In this document: positions 33,471-45,965 of the stretch, one piece after another
How positions within the stretch are numbered: the stretch's first letter is position 1
How the letters are laid out: the number at the start of each line of letters is the position of its first letter
DNA from: Artemia franciscana
Taxonomy: Eukaryota; Arthropoda; Branchiopoda; Anostraca; Artemiidae
NCBI RefSeq assembly: GCF_032884065.1
Contig: NC_088879.1
Span: 17,552,489-17,616,488, forward strand
Reading direction: 5' to 3'
Length of the DNA stretch: 64,000 bases
Made by a program: the position numbers and the translations under genes
Notes under the pieces: model-generated
What the model was told of the DNA's origin: nothing
Databases searched by the model: none
The model's input: the letters and a program-made list of their open reading frames with translations, nothing else

Positions 33471-34714
33471 TCTGGTAGGCCCAAAAATCTTTGTACAGCC
33501 ATGATCAGCAATGTAAGGCTGACATAGTTTTCATCAAACACATCAAGCAGCTGAAAATTTTATGTCTCTAAACCATCTAAACATTTTCCACTATAAGTCT
33601 TTTATAATTCAAGTCTTTTCATGTATTGCTAGGCAAATCAGAAGACACTATATGGTGATATGTTATCTTGTTTTACCTTTAAGAATTTCTGAACAGTAAG
33701 ACAGTCTTAAACTTTTTACTTTGGGCTCTTAAAAAGGGGTAATTGATTTCCAGTCAAATAAAGTTCATTCATAAAGCATCAAATAAAGTTCATTCTGTTC
33801 CCTCAACACAAAAATTTGAGGCTCATTTAACCCTCAAAAGTTTCAGGTCAATTTCCAAAGCAATTCCTGATATATTGCTGATGCCTATTTTGTTAACCTG
33901 GTTGCACATAGTGCATTTAATGCTTAAACTGCCAGAAATATTCGGCAGATTTGAGGTGAAATGTTTAGTCCTTCTCTGTCCCCTCCCAAAAGTTAAAATT
34001 CAAGGTTCAAATCCCCCCTCAAAATAAAACACAAACAAATACTAAAAATTTTCAATTTGATCTCCCAAGATATTAAATATACACTATTTTGAAAACCTGG
34101 CAAAAACAGTGTCTTTGGATTTCCCTTGCAACTCAACCATGAATAGATTTCAAGTCCTGCAGTAGCTTATAGTGCAAAAATGTTTAGGTTGATTGGAGAC
34201 AAAAGATATTTTGGCCCTCCTCTGGTGTACAATCTAAGATGTCCTTGCCCCTAACTACTGTTGTAAAATTACTGTAAAATAAAATAAAAAAATAACAACT
34301 GTAAAATAAAAAAAAAATAAAAAAATAACAACTGTAAAATAAAAATAAAAAACTGGCTGTAAAATTGGTAAAATAAGATAAATAAGGTACTCCCTAGCAG
34401 GGTCAGATCTAGATCAAATTCTTGGGGGGAGGGGCTTTGACAAGAGTACCAATAAGCAAAATCTACCTCTTATTTAATGCACTCTACTGTCATGATATGC
34501 TTTGTTAATCAGATATCCTTTAAGACCCATGAAACACTTTTTCGTTTTATGAAGCTTTTATTTGATTGGACATTTTTAAAGGTCTACAGAATAGTAAAGC
34601 AATGGGCAGTAAGAAAAAGAAAACAATGTAGACAGCAGCAATCCAGCCATCTATTGTCACTACAGTAAACAAAGGGCAAAACAAACAATCCTTTATTTTA
34701 ATGCCTATGCCAAG
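33471..34714. other. Intron 1 sequence with hAT-like fragment
   Basis: Contains an A/T-rich tandem stretch (34255-34375, units like ACTGTAAAATAAAA) and, at 34398-34475, a fragment sharing CAGATCTAGATCAAATTCTTGGGG and CAATAAGCAAAATCT with the hAT-like element at 32166-32436. No gene was seen. Confidence 0.4.
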
Positions 34715-34798
34715 ATGGAAGTGGAACCAGATGGAATGGAAGTGGAAGTAGACAGACCTGTATTTCTATTAGATATGTGGTCAATCTTACAAATAGGG
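34715..34798 (+). other. Possible extra exon in the MBD gene
   Basis: An 84-base stretch (28 codons, reading MEVEPDGMEVEVDRPVF and on) is bounded by an AAG acceptor and a strong donor GTAAGT at 34799. Its length is a multiple of three, so it could be included between exons 1 and 2 without changing phase. The acceptor is weak and no homology is known to me. Confidence 0.2.
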
Positions 34799-36073
34799 GT
34801 AAGTAACCACTATGCTCCAAAAGTTCTTGGATATTAAGGAAAATAAGGTCTAGTAGGGGTAGTTTTTGGAAGATTCTACTTCTTGTTGGTTTATCAACAG
34901 CTTGATATAGGAGAGATCATGCATACAATCAAGGAATGGTTGTTGTGTAGCAAGCTAATGGAATTCTTTTTTTTTTATATATGTTCTGGGAGCAAATTAG
35001 CATTGGATATTTTATGAATTCTTAAGCAGATTCTTTTTATTTCTAATTAGTTTTTTTATTGACTGGTAATTTTGGCATATGGTGTATCATTAGAACAACT
35101 TAATAATTTTTATTGTTCCTCATGATAGGTAGCCAATTTTCATGTGTAATCAAATATCCAAAACTGATTGGGAAATCAGTTGAAAGGGGAATTCAGTAAT
35201 ATAAAAAATATTATCAAAGCTAGAGAGAAGTTTCATCAATCAACAAAAGTTGTAGCATCCCCCACAGGGGGGCAAAGGAATAAATGGGCTATAAAAAGAA
35301 TTCGTATTTCTACAAAGAAAATCAAGGGTAGAATTTTCTTTGGCTCTTGATGTTTTTGTTTTAAGTTAAGGGAACTTAATCCTGAGTAGGATCATTTTTC
35401 ATTACATCATTAGTATCACCTACTAGAAGTTTTTGAATTTGCAGAGAACAAAGCTAGTATTACTGTATCATTATTTGTAAAATCATTATCTTTGTGCAGT
35501 TATTAAGATTTCGTGAATGGTAAAAGCAGCAAAAACCATCAATCAAATTAAATGGAGATGTAAAACTTACATGTGCCCCAATAATTTCATTATAAAAAGA
35601 AAGTTTTCAAGTATGGATTAATTTCTGGAAAAGATAATTATGTGCAAATAATAATGTTACAAGCTATCCTTTTACCTATGGGTTGGTCATGAGGATAAAG
35701 TTTTATGATTTTTGGAGTGGTTATTAAGGCTCAAGTTGAGATAATTTGTCACAATTAAGGCTTTCATTATCTGCAGAAATGATCTTGGAGAAGTTAAAGC
35801 AGTTACTAAAATGTACCACTTTTTGCAGCTAGTTGTGGGAGCCTGATATTATAGTAAGGAGAATATGAAATTGGAGGTGGACAGTCATCTTTTATGGGAT
35901 GAAAATTTAGGTCTATTGTCCAACTTTAATTATAAAGTGGGGTTTGACTGGGTCTGAGATGAGATGAAGACAGCAGGAAGTTTTCTGATATACAGTTGAC
36001 CTGACATGGAATAAAGGGAGTATTAACTTTAACTCCATCCAGGGACACTAAATCTTCTGTATTTTTCTTATAG
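34799..36073. other. Intron 1 sequence; nothing firm
   Basis: A small frame at 35168-35347 (ending KGRIFFGS) is basic and could be a decayed coding remnant, but I cannot identify it. The polypyrimidine and TTATAG acceptor of exon 2 end the segment. Confidence 0.3.
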
Positions 36074-36362
36074 GACTCAGAATGTATTGTTACTTCAACA
36101 GATGATTTACAAACAGACACAGGAGAAGATAGTAAAGCAGTCTCTGATAGTCAGCGTGTGAAAGAAAAGATTGAAGATCTAATTGAAGATATCCCTGATA
36201 GCCAACATGAGGAAGAAAAGAATACAGATAAAATCAACAGTACTAGTCAATCTCAAGAATCAGAATCAAAGTTGATTAAGGTCCAAAATAAAAGAGAGAG
36301 TGATTCTGAAGATGAAAAAGTCTTAAAAAGGAGAAAAATTATAAAAAATGAAGGTGCTCACA
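36074..36362 (+). CDS. MBD gene, exon 2 (acidic and basic linker)
   Basis: The acceptor TTCTTATAG ends at 36073 and the donor is GTAAGT at 36363. The exon gives 96 codons plus one base: DSECIVTSTDDLQ, KEKIEDLIEDIPDS, EEEKNTDKINST, RESDSEDEKVLKRRKI and KNEGAH. It is rich in Ser, Glu and Lys, probably disordered, with a nuclear-localisation-like KRRK. The leftover A joins the AT of exon 3 to give Asn. Phase, splice sites and composition all support a coding exon just before the MBD. Confidence 0.75.
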
Positions 36363-37111
36363 GTAAGTCATTATTGTAAGTAGTCATTAATGCTTGGCTA
36401 CTTTTTCTCAAAATTCATATAGTAACAACAACATAATTTTTAAAGCTATATTCTGGATACAGCTTTTCTTCAAGAATATAATAGTAATTTGGGAAGTAAA
36501 AACTGAAAAAAAAAATCATTTTTATAAATAAATGCTCATAATTATAACCATTCCCTGAGCTGCAAGCATGGACATTTTTTTTATCCTAATCTTTGGTGGT
36601 CCTTTTTACTCCCTATGATGTAATGTACTAGATTAATTGAGATTTCTTTGTTGAAAATAATAGGGTTAATCTGAAACTCAAAAGAGATAAGTTAGCTTAT
36701 GTAAGATACCATACTTAAAAAGAAACACAAATTCCTGTGACTTAAAATTGAAACAAGACTAAAATAAATTATAAAGAACAGTGATGTCAGAATTAAGAGT
36801 GAACAGAAGCTACTCGACATAATTATGATTTTGCTTCCCCATCACCCCCCCCCCCCAGGCTATTAAGATACATTTTGAATTTCTTTTGTGGTATAAGCCT
36901 AACATATAAAAAAAACTGTTCAAACTTCCTAAGTAATTTTTTCCAGTATAATTAATTTATTATTACTAGAAATCAAGTAAAATTTGTGAACATGAACTAA
37001 GGATAGTTTGTGAACAATTTGAAAATTTGTGAACATGAACTAGAGATAGTCACACTAAAATTTAGTGATTTTTATAATCAGTATTTGATCACTTGTGACA
37101 ATTCTCTAAAG
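36363..37111. other. Intron 2, first part
   Basis: AT-rich with a C-run at 36845-36857. A GAACATGAACTA repeat occurs twice (36989-37001 and 37031-37043). No gene was seen. Confidence 0.3.
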
Positions 37112-37334
37112 TAGTTCTCAAACTGTGGTAAGTGTACCCCTTGGGGGTTTGCAAAAATGTATAGGGGGTACGCGGCCATCAAACATAAAACATAATAACC
37201 CTTTAACTCTAGGACTGGCAATTTTATTTATATTTTAGATATAGTTTACTTAGTACTGGTAACTGAGAAGGGGTATTTAAAATGTTTTGTGGGTAAAAAG
37301 GGATACAGTCTCTAAATGAGTTTGAGAACCACTG
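37112..37334. mobile_element. Short hAT-like element, 223 bp
   Basis: The left end TAGTTCTCAAACTG and right end AGTTTGAGAACCACTG match the widespread hAT terminus CAGTGGTTCTCAAAC. Flanks CTCTAAAG (37104-37111) and CTCTGAAG (37335-37342) agree at 7 of 8 bases as a target duplication. The interior is non-coding. It lies in an MBD intron. Confidence 0.8.
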
Positions 37335-37574
37335 CTCTGAAGAAAAGACTGATCTTGAGTTGGAAAGAGCTACAATGTGTCTATATGAGGGAATTCAGAG
37401 ATAGGTGAGGAGGCTGTAGGGGTTGCATGAACCCAGGGACAAATACCAACTCCCAAAAACTATTAAATACCAACTTCTAGGAAAATCAAATTATCTATAA
37501 AACTCAAGCACTTTAAACACTATTTTGTGCTTAATATGTTTTGACTTCGGATAAATAATTACCTCAGATTTATA

Positions 37575-37870
37575 ATTAACAACCAGGTGTTTTGAGAAAG
37601 GCTGAGATGGCTAGGGCACGTTCTGCAGATGAAAGATGACAGATTTCTTTTTCAGCCAACCGTCTAGGGCTAAACGGAGAGCAGGTCGTCTGCGGATAGG
37701 GTAGGAGGATGTTATAAAGAAAGATTTAAGGGAAGTGGGAACTTCTTGGGAGGATGTAAAGAGAGAGGATTGAATAGATTGGGACGGAAGAGGAGCTTGC
37801 GTAGCTGTGTTGGCTTCAGGTGGCTTGGTACTGTGGTGAGTTGTCAGTAGATGTAGCAGCGGTGTTTAGA
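37575..37870 (+). mobile_element. RTE-type LINE, C-terminal fragment
   Basis: In broken frames it encodes the end of RTE ORF2 (GATGGCTAGGGCACGTTCTG corresponds to RWLGHVL, then CCAACCGTCTAGGGCTAAAC), and ends with the same GTTGGCTTCAGG.GG tail as 39440-39470 and 45903-45935. Confidence 0.6.
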
Positions 37871-38179
37871 TTTTGGATTTCTGTGTAGGAGCATCAGTCT
37901 TAAAGTTCTAATCAGCAACCTGGAAAAATATTAAGTGTCAAATTGGATAAAAATCAGACATTTGATGAAATATAAGAATAACAATAATTTAACTTTACCC
38001 ACTATATAAAATTAAAAAAAAGTTGCAGAGTAAAAAAAGAAATGAATATACATTCATAAATTCTTTGCAAAGTTCTTTAGTTTCAAGTTCTTTAGTTCAA
38101 CCAGTCCTTTTTCAAGAAAAAACGGGCTGAAGAACCTCTTCCTAGCTAATTTATCTACTATGGGCTGCCTCCCACATAG

Positions 38180-39490
38180 TAGTATAACAGTATGAGGATA
38201 TTTTTTTAAGACTTAGATATGCTGTAGACAAAGTTTTAAGTGAAGAACAGAGTGGTTTTAGAAAGGCTAGAGGATGTGTCGACCACATTTTTACTCTTAG
38301 TTTAATAGTTGGGAGGTGCCTGAGGTATCAAACACCTTTGGTCCTAAGTTTTATAGATTATAAGCAAACGTTCGATTCTGTTGATATCAGAGCTTTAGCA
38401 AAGGTTTTATCCTTGTATGGTATACAAGACAAATACACAAAGTGATTAGTACTATGTGCGATTATAGTACTACTGCAGTTAAGGCAGGAAATGAGATTAG
38501 TAGCTGGTCTTGTATTAAATCAGGAGTTAAGTAGTGTTATGTTCTATCCCCCTGTATATGGATCATTTTGATGGACGTTGTCTTAAGGAGCATAGGAAAG
38601 GCAATGAAAGAACACAGAATCAAATGGGTAGGAAAGATTTTCCTGGACTTAGATTATGCTGATGATTTATGAATCTTAGATGAAACTGTCAGCATAAATG
38701 GATGAGCTTTTGAAGGTTTTGCGAGTTTAGGGTGCCTAGAATAGGTTTAAAAATCAATTAGGTTTCAATAGGTGTAAAAAAAAACAATAGGTTTAAAAAT
38801 GTTTCGAAGACTGAGTTGCTAAGGCTAGGAATGAGTGAAAACGTAATCGTATCATTGGGTAATGAACAGACCAATCAAGTGGACAGCTTCACTTACCTTG
38901 ATATTATTATGAGTAAAGACGTTGGGTGCCATGAAGATGTTAAAATAGAATAGCCAAGGCTCAGGGTGTTTTTAACAGTAAAAAAAAAAGGTTTGAAAGA
39001 ATAGGAAAGTAGGTCAGTAAACCAAGATTATAATATTGGAAGCTACAGTTATGACAGTGGTCAAATATGCTTCTGAAGGCATGAGTGCTTCAAGAAATGG
39101 AGGAAGATTTGCTAAATGTTTTCCAGATAAATTGCCTATGGATTTTTTTTGTACCCGACTGACTGACTGTATTTCTAACAGTACGTTATACGAAAAGCGT
39201 AGTTCCATCCCGGTTTTTATGGCCATAATTAGAGAAAGGATGAGATGACTAGGGTATGTTCTATAGATGAAGGATGACAGACTGCCAAATTGTGTCCTTT
39301 TCGGTCAACCGTCTAGGACTAAACAGAAAGCAGTTCTTCCACTGTTTGGATGGGAGGATTTTGTAAAGAAAGATTTAAGAGAAAGGGGAATTCCTTGGAG
39401 GTTGTAAAGAGGGAGGCTTTGGGTAGATTCGAATGGAGGCGGAGCTGTGTTGGCCTCAGACACAACTGAAACCTAACTGATATCTAAAGT
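38180..39490 (+). mobile_element. RTE-type LINE fragment (RT to C-terminus)
   Basis: Starts inside RT: SFIDY-like block at 38340-38400, IKSGVK (38512-38530), WIILMDVVLRSIGKAM and IFLDLDYADDL (38635-38670). It continues with the conserved ILEATVMTVVKYASEG (39029-39080), the TRLTDCISNSTLYEKRSSIPVF block (39150-39220) and the C-terminal LGYVL, KDDRLPNCVLFGQPSR. Many stops and shifts occur. Same family as 3770-5779, with the same orientation as the host gene. Confidence 0.75.
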
Positions 39491-42230
39491 CTGGGGAACC
39501 CAGCAAAGCATTGTCCAAAATGTCACTTAATTGAAGAAGAAAGGTCTGATTCATTGCTATAGGGGATCTTCAACAACCTTTTTTCATTATGTAATTGATG
39601 TGTTTTGGTTTTAGATTTTAAGATTGAAGTATTAGCCTCAGATTGTCATCAAACACCATGGAAATACATAAATACCCTCATTTTGTTTTTATAAATTGGT
39701 TTTTATAATGCCATTTTTTGTTTCTAATAATTTATTCGCAGAAATTACTTCAACTAAATGTGGAATGTAACATCTCTGAAAAGATTTATCGGCTCTTGTA
39801 TTCGTGAAATAATTTATTTGTCAAATATTTTTGGATTTTTGTTGTTTTTCTTCGTTATCATTTACTGGCCATAGACCCGTTTGTCGTCTTTATATTTATT
39901 TCTTTGTTTTTATCATGGGCTGGCCAATTCGGGTTTAAATCTTTTAATAGTATTTTCTATTTCTGGCCACAAAGTTTTTAGCTTTAAGTTTCTCGTTTTG
40001 GCATTAATCCTTTAGTTACGTTGACGGATTGTTCGGGGCTTATTGACATACTTCTGCCAACACGATAAAACATAAATACATAACAATATATAACAACATA
40101 TAATAATTAGTCCAATATATAACATAAATAACATAAACAATAAATACATAGCTGTCAATTTGGGAATGAGAAGCCTAAATAAACCTAAGTATATCTAAAA
40201 AAGGGGAAAGAGAAATTACAAGAATAACAAAATACAAAAGTTAATAAATATTTTTGACCCTTGCATTTTATTTTGGCCACTTTATGATTAATGTTTTGGT
40301 TTTGGCTTCTTTATTGCATTATTAGCCTCATATTTGTTACCAGATGAAACTGCAATAAGGGTGCCTTTTGGGTCAAAAGTTTAGAAACATGAGCATAAAA
40401 ACATTCCCAAAGTCCTTCAAATCAATGTTGATGTACTTCCGATAGGTAGAAAATGGAAATATATGTTTGTTTGTGTGGGTGGGGGAGGGGATTTATCACT
40501 GATTCTGATAAAACAATCACAGCCGTGAAGTTAGACGTAGAAGAATCAGAAGAATGCTTCAGTTAAAAATGAATGCAAAAATATAATCTCATTTTGTCTA
40601 TTCATTAACAAACTGGTTTTTCATGCCAAAGCTAAGAGCAATGTCAAAACTTAAAGTAAGAAGAATTTACCATAGCAAACTAATTGAGTAATCCTTTATT
40701 AGATCGAATAAAGGGTTTCTGTTATCAGAATAATACTAATGAAAGGATCCCCTCTAGTATGCACAGTTTATTGCAAATCGAATCAGAAGAGATCTCTTTT
40801 GAAATCGTTTTTCAGTTTATGCTGCTTGTAAAAATTTGTCCATTCGTGACTCAATTGCGACCACCTTGGACAATGGCTACAATTGGCTTTAGGATGGCAT
40901 TACTAAATGGAGCAATCATATGTAGAAAATTGCTAGAAGCGAGTTCTACTTCTCCACCACTCTTTCAATAATTGAGGTGCGAGCTATTTCATGTTCGCAT
41001 GTTTTTTGAGCTTATTTGAAGAATCTGAGGGTCCCGTGGAACAGTTGGAAACGTGCCTAGATCTGGATAGAGGGTAATAATTTATATCAAAAATTTTCAA
41101 GACATTTCAATCCATTGATATGATATTGCTGAGTACCAATGTCTTTGGTATTGTATTAAATATTGAACACCAGCATATGGAGTTGTATTGGCTCACTCTA
41201 GATAGTCGCTGTTAAACTAAAAAGTATTTTTTTTTAATATTTGGGAGTGAAAATTGTGTCATTTTAGTGCATATTAGAGGCTATAAGACCTGGGTTGATG
41301 TTAATCTTTTCCCCATTCATTTTCTTTGGTTCACTGCTTAATTTACAAATTCAAGTTCTTTACAAAAATCTTATTTTATAGCAAATTATTTTTGGTTAGG
41401 TTTCCACCTTTTACTAGTCTTATTTTAAATACTAGGATTTATTCTTTTTAAGTATCTAATACGATTTAAACGGTGGCTATCCAATTCAAAAAATATAGAT
41501 CATAAGAAAAAAGAAAAAAATAAGATGGATAGATAGATAAGTTTAAGATAGATAGATGAATTTTATTTTTAAAATGTAAAAAAATACACTTGGAAGCACC
41601 TGCTAAGAAAGCCCCAAAGGGATATGATTATGATTAAAAAAAATGGATCCTGGCAAATATATGTATCTTGATCGACTATTGCAATAATCATGGATTGGGG
41701 AAACATAACTATTTTTTTTATTTGAAAAGGTTTTGTTTTGTTCAATAGATCCCAAATAAAGAGAGATCGTTTATCTGTGAGACTTTCGCAATGTTTTGCT
41801 ACTTAGCTCTAAATTATTGTTTATCCTTTTTTCTCTCAAAGCTTTGCATGAAACAGCCTGCACAGAGGCGTATAAGAAATGTTGCTTCCCATTAGTAAAC
41901 CATATGCTTCTTTAATCAGAGCAGAAAAAGCTTGGTGATACCTAAAGGGGCCTTTGAGTTAATTTCTTAACCCTCACATGAGCTCAAGAACCCATTTTTA
42001 AATTTTATTTAAGGTATTAAATTGACTTTCTCTCATATTGCAATCTCTTGCTTCCTCCTCACCTTGTTCTTCCGGCCTCTTCCTTAAATTTTACGCTTTA
42101 CTTCATTTATGGTTGTAACCTGCAATATTGACGTAAATATTCTGTATCAATAATTACAGAAACACGTATATTTATTAATTTCCTCTACAATGAGCCCTTA
42201 AACAGCTCTCTATAATGTGCTCTCTATAAA
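39491..42230. other. Intron 2, middle; no gene recognised
   Basis: About 2.7 kb of AT-rich sequence. A short GATA-type simple repeat lies at 41525-41560. The 95-codon frame at 40684-40968 has no recognisable domain. Confidence 0.3.
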
Positions 42231-42560
42231 GCCGTCCTGGCTAAGTGGTTGGCGCGGTGGTGTGAGAATCCTTTGTCCTAGGGACACAGGTTCAATCCCA
42301 GTTGTGACCAGTTATTTGATTTGGGACGGGGGTCAGCGGGGTGATTCTGTAAGCCCATCAAGAATCGACCCAGCTCTAAATGGTTACCTGGAGAAATCTG
42401 GGGATGGAAAGCAGGAAGGGTGTGTTAAAGCACAGGATGGTAAGCACAGGGCCCCCAGCCTCCCATTGCACTTCCTGGCTGAAGGGCCATGAAACAGAGA
42501 TCAGCACCGCCGGCTTGGACCTTAAGAATCTAGTCCTGTCTTGCTTACTTACTTACTTAC
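42231..42560 (+). mobile_element. tRNA-derived SINE with (TTAC)n tail
   Basis: The head looks like a tRNA: A-box-like TGGCTAAGTGGTTGGCGCGG (from 42238) and B box GGTTCAATCCC (42289-42299), spaced as in a tRNA with a long variable arm (Ser/Leu-like). The body (GACCCAGCTCTAAATGG, then CCTGG) is non-tRNA, and the 3' end is a run of TTAC units (42544-42560). Pol III transcription and movement by a partner LINE are known for such elements. Confidence 0.8.
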
Positions 42561-43889
42561 TTTCTCTGTAATACTCCAGTACTCTGGTAGCTTCAGAAAA
42601 GGAAAAAAAAATATCGAAAAACAGATGCTTCCCATTACAAAAAAAGTAATTTTTCTTTATAGGATTTTCAGCCAATGGCGTGCTTTTTTCGACCCGACAC
42701 TATTTTAAGGGCGAGTTTTAGGCTGTTTTTTTTTGTTATGGGTCGTGTTCGTCCTTTGCTAGGTGGCAGCTACTAGTGCAACCAGGATTTATTTATATTG
42801 ATTAAGAAAGTTCTGTGAACGGTTTCTCTTGAAAAGCACTCTTGTCATAGAAAGGACTTTTCCTCTTAAATTTCTTGTGGAGATGCTTTGCCATTTTAGT
42901 GACCCTATAGGTAAATGAAAAAGCAAACAAAGTTTTAAATCTCGAGGCTCGGTACAGTGTTTTTAAGTAAACTCTTAAACTGTCATTGTACCTAAACAAA
43001 ATTCCTATCGGTTTCCAATTTATTTTTTAACTTTTAATAAGTGTATCTCTTCCGGCTGCTTATCGATGTGTAAACTTCATTAGCTTCAGATTAACCGATT
43101 GCAGATTGGATACATTAAAAATTACCCACGGAAATGGGGATTCCCTGACACATTTTTTAATGGTAAAACTGAGTTTAAAAAAACTAACATACACAAAAAA
43201 GAAATCGTACACTCTGTGAAATTTTCTTTCTCCAGTCACTTACATTTACCTCATTGAACATGGTAGAAAAAGCGTCCGCACCAAACTAGACCTCAATTGG
43301 AGCTCAGCTAATGTACATTACTGTCTCAAGCCCTATTATAAGATATGCTAAATAAAAAGAAAGACGATTTCATGCATTATTTCATATGTGAGAACCCCCC
43401 TGCGAAATTGATTTAATTCTTTAAAAAGTATAATACCGCCGGTGTGTGTGTGTGTGGGGGGGGCATTTTAGCGTAGTTGGTGAAATTAGTAATACCTACT
43501 TGGGAAGATTTTGCAAAGTCAATGCTAAACTAGTCTAAAAGCCGAAAGATTCAATCTAGTAGCGTCAGAGACGTTATATTTGCAAATGGAGTCAAGTCAT
43601 TTCTTTGCAATGCAATTTGAGACTTCCAAGAAAATCCTAGTAATGACCATGAATACGTCCTGGTTCCAGCAAGAAGGAGTAAGCTCTTGCAACTCAACCT
43701 GTTCTGAGACTGACCTATGGGGACAGGGCAACTAGGCCTCCTTCCCCACCCCTTATTTCTCAAAATCGTCTGATCAAAACTAAGAGAAAGCCATTTAGCC
43801 AGAAAAGGAATTAATATGCAAATTTCATTTTAATAATTTATGTGTGGAGAGCCAAAATCATATATGTATTAATTCAAAAACGTTCAGAA
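42561..43889. other. Intron 2; no gene recognised
   Basis: A GT-rich tract and a G-run lie at 43441-43464. Short frames have no identity. Confidence 0.3.
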
Positions 43890-44185
43890 ATTACATAAAA
43901 AAACTAGTTTTTTAACTGAAAGTAAGGAGCGACACTAAAACTTAAAACGAACAGAAATTACTCCGTATATGAAATGGGTTGTCCCCTCCGCAATCCCTCG
44001 CTATTTACGCTAAAGTTTGACCCTTCGCCATAATTCTGCTTTTTAAAACAATTAAAAGCTTTAGAGTAAAGAGCGAGGGATTGTGGAGGGGACAACCCAT
44101 TTCATATACGGAGTAATTTCTGTTCGTTTTAAGTTTTAATGTCGCTCCCTACTTTCAGTTAAAAAACTAGTTTTTTTTATGTAAT
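43890..44185. repeat. Foldback element copy B (complete, about 296 bp)
   Basis: A palindrome from ATTACATAAAAAAACTAG to CTAGTTTTTTTTATGTAAT. The arms of about 128 bases agree at nearly all positions around a short loop near 44030-44048. The outer blocks (AACTGAAAGTAAGGAGCGAC and complement) are complete here, unlike in copy A. It is non-coding and lies 585 bp before exon 3. Confidence 0.9.
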
Positions 44186-44770
44186 TGTCAAAAGAGAAAT
44201 GTTTTTCGCCATATTGAAAATCAAAACTAAATTCAAATTAAAATCTATTTTGAGTGAAGTTTTGAAGCTAAGACCCTGCATGAAGACCTTAAGTGCTGCA
44301 ATTTTAGATGTGTTTTATTTTGGATAAAAAGAATGGAAAACTCAGGAAGTGTAGCTCTTCAAATAAAGCTTAATTTAGAGAACCCATTGTTGCACTTGTT
44401 TAGAATACATTTTAAGGAGCAATTTTTTTTCCGGAGGCAGCGGACTACTTTCTACTGCCTCTATCACTCAACTATTGCCATGCTATTAATCATGGAGTAA
44501 GAGAAAATAAGTACTAAAACGATTAGAGTGCTCTAAATGGTTTATGGTCCTGAGGATCCTGTTAAAAAGTATACTTGCATAGAATAACAATATAATCTTT
44601 TTTTGTCTGCTTATTTGTCATTTCCCCATCGGTAGAAGGGTCTCATAGATGGAAGAATGCAGGGGAGCCGCGATAGTCCTTAAGAATATCCCAAGTCTCT
44701 ATGTAAAATATTACATGCAATGTTATAAGATTGAAATTGCTTCTTATATTTATTGTCAGTATTTTTATAG
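44186..44770. other. End of intron 2
   Basis: No feature apart from the acceptor TTTTTATAG ending at 44770. Confidence 0.4.
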
Positions 44771-44885
44771 ATACGTCTACATCTACAAATTCAGATAATT
44801 ACATAGCTCCGGCTGGATGGTCTCGGACAGTTACCCAACGAAAGTCTGGAGCTTCAGCTGGCAAATATGATGTGTACTTTTTTAG
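44771..44885 (+). CDS. MBD gene, exon 3: first half of the methyl-CpG-binding domain
   Basis: 115 bases with a TTTTTATAG acceptor and an AG/GTAATA donor. It encodes NTSTSTNSDNYIAPAGWSR, then TVTQRKSGASAGKYDVYFF. By comparison with MeCP2 and MBD4 this is the N-terminal half of the MBD. Numbering the assembled protein, R174 matches MeCP2 R111 (DNA-contacting), D184 matches D121 and Y186 matches Y123, so the mCpG-contact residues on this side are present; A178 replaces an arginine. The donor splits a Ser codon (AG/T), completed by exon 4. Confidence 0.92.
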
Positions 44886-45174
44886 GTAATAATCTCTGTT
44901 TTTTATTGATTTAAGTAATAGGTTGCTATAATTCAGAAGGGTCTCTGCTTTTTGAATAAAAAACAAATTGTTTGACATAATATTGGTTACAGTAATGGAG
45001 ATTTGCTACACAAGATTGTTAATCATGCGACTTGAACACATAGCTTCCTGGAAACTGGACAGGCGCTCTGTCACTGAGGCTTGGTGGTTCCTACTTTGAG
45101 ATATCACATCAAAGCCCAGCTAATAGGTGAGCCTTACCATTTTTAAATGGTTCTCCTGTATTTCTGGATGCTGT

Positions 45175-45965
45175 TTATTTAAGCGTCTTAGAAGAAAATG
45201 TTAGCCAAATGAATGAATTTTGAAGATTTTGAAAGTCTGGGGGGTGCAAGAATAGGTTTGGAAATTTTAATGTTAATAAGACTAAATTAGTAAGACTAGA
45301 AATAAGTGAAGATGAAAAGGTGATGAGGGCAATGGGAAAGATCGATCGATTGGATAGTTTCACTTACCTAAGTAGTATTATTAGTAAAGATGGCAGATGC
45401 AGTTAAGATGTTAAAAGTTGAATAGCTAAGACTTTTTTCGTAGTTGAAGAAAGCTTGAAAAATAGGAAAATGAGTGAGCGAACCAAGAATAGAATATTGG
45501 AAGCTACAGTGATGACAGTGGCTCTTAAGTGGCTCGAAAGACGGAAGAGGATTTGCTAGATGTTTTCCAGAGAAATTTCCCACGGATTGTTCTGGGCACG
45601 AAACTGACTGATCATATCTCAAACAGTAAGCTGAACGGAAAGTATGGGTCAATTCTGCTTTCTAGGGCTATAATGAGACAAAGGTTGAGATGGCACGGAC
45701 GCGTTCTCCAGATTAAGGATGACAGATTACCGAAGATGGTGCTTGTCGGCCAACCGTCTAGGCCCAAACGAAAAGCAAGTCTTTCCGGAATTGGGTGAAA
45801 GGGTGTCATAAGGAACAATTTGAAGGAAATGGCAACTTCATGGGAGAGTGTAAAGAGGGACGTTTTAAATAAATTGGCATGGACTTGGAGCGTGCTTAGC
45901 TGTGTTGGCTTCAGGGAGGTTGGTGCCGCAGTAAGTGTTTAGTGGTAGTAGTAGTAGCATACCAT
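45175..45965 (+). mobile_element. RTE-type LINE, C-terminal fragment
   Basis: Reads NVNKTKLVRLEISEDEKV, KIDRLDSFTYLSSIISKDG, RTKNRILEATVMTVAL and, in the frame 45529-45795, RLRWHGRVLQIKDDRLPKMVLVGQPSRPKRKA, the RTE ORF2 C-terminus. It ends in a short TAG repeat (near 45941-45957). Same family as 3770-5779 and 38180-39490. It lies in intron 3 in sense orientation. Confidence 0.75.

Noticed and set aside
42231..42310. A functional tRNA gene
   Set aside because: Only A- and B-box-like parts are tRNA-like. The acceptor stem does not close and the unit continues into a SINE body and tail.
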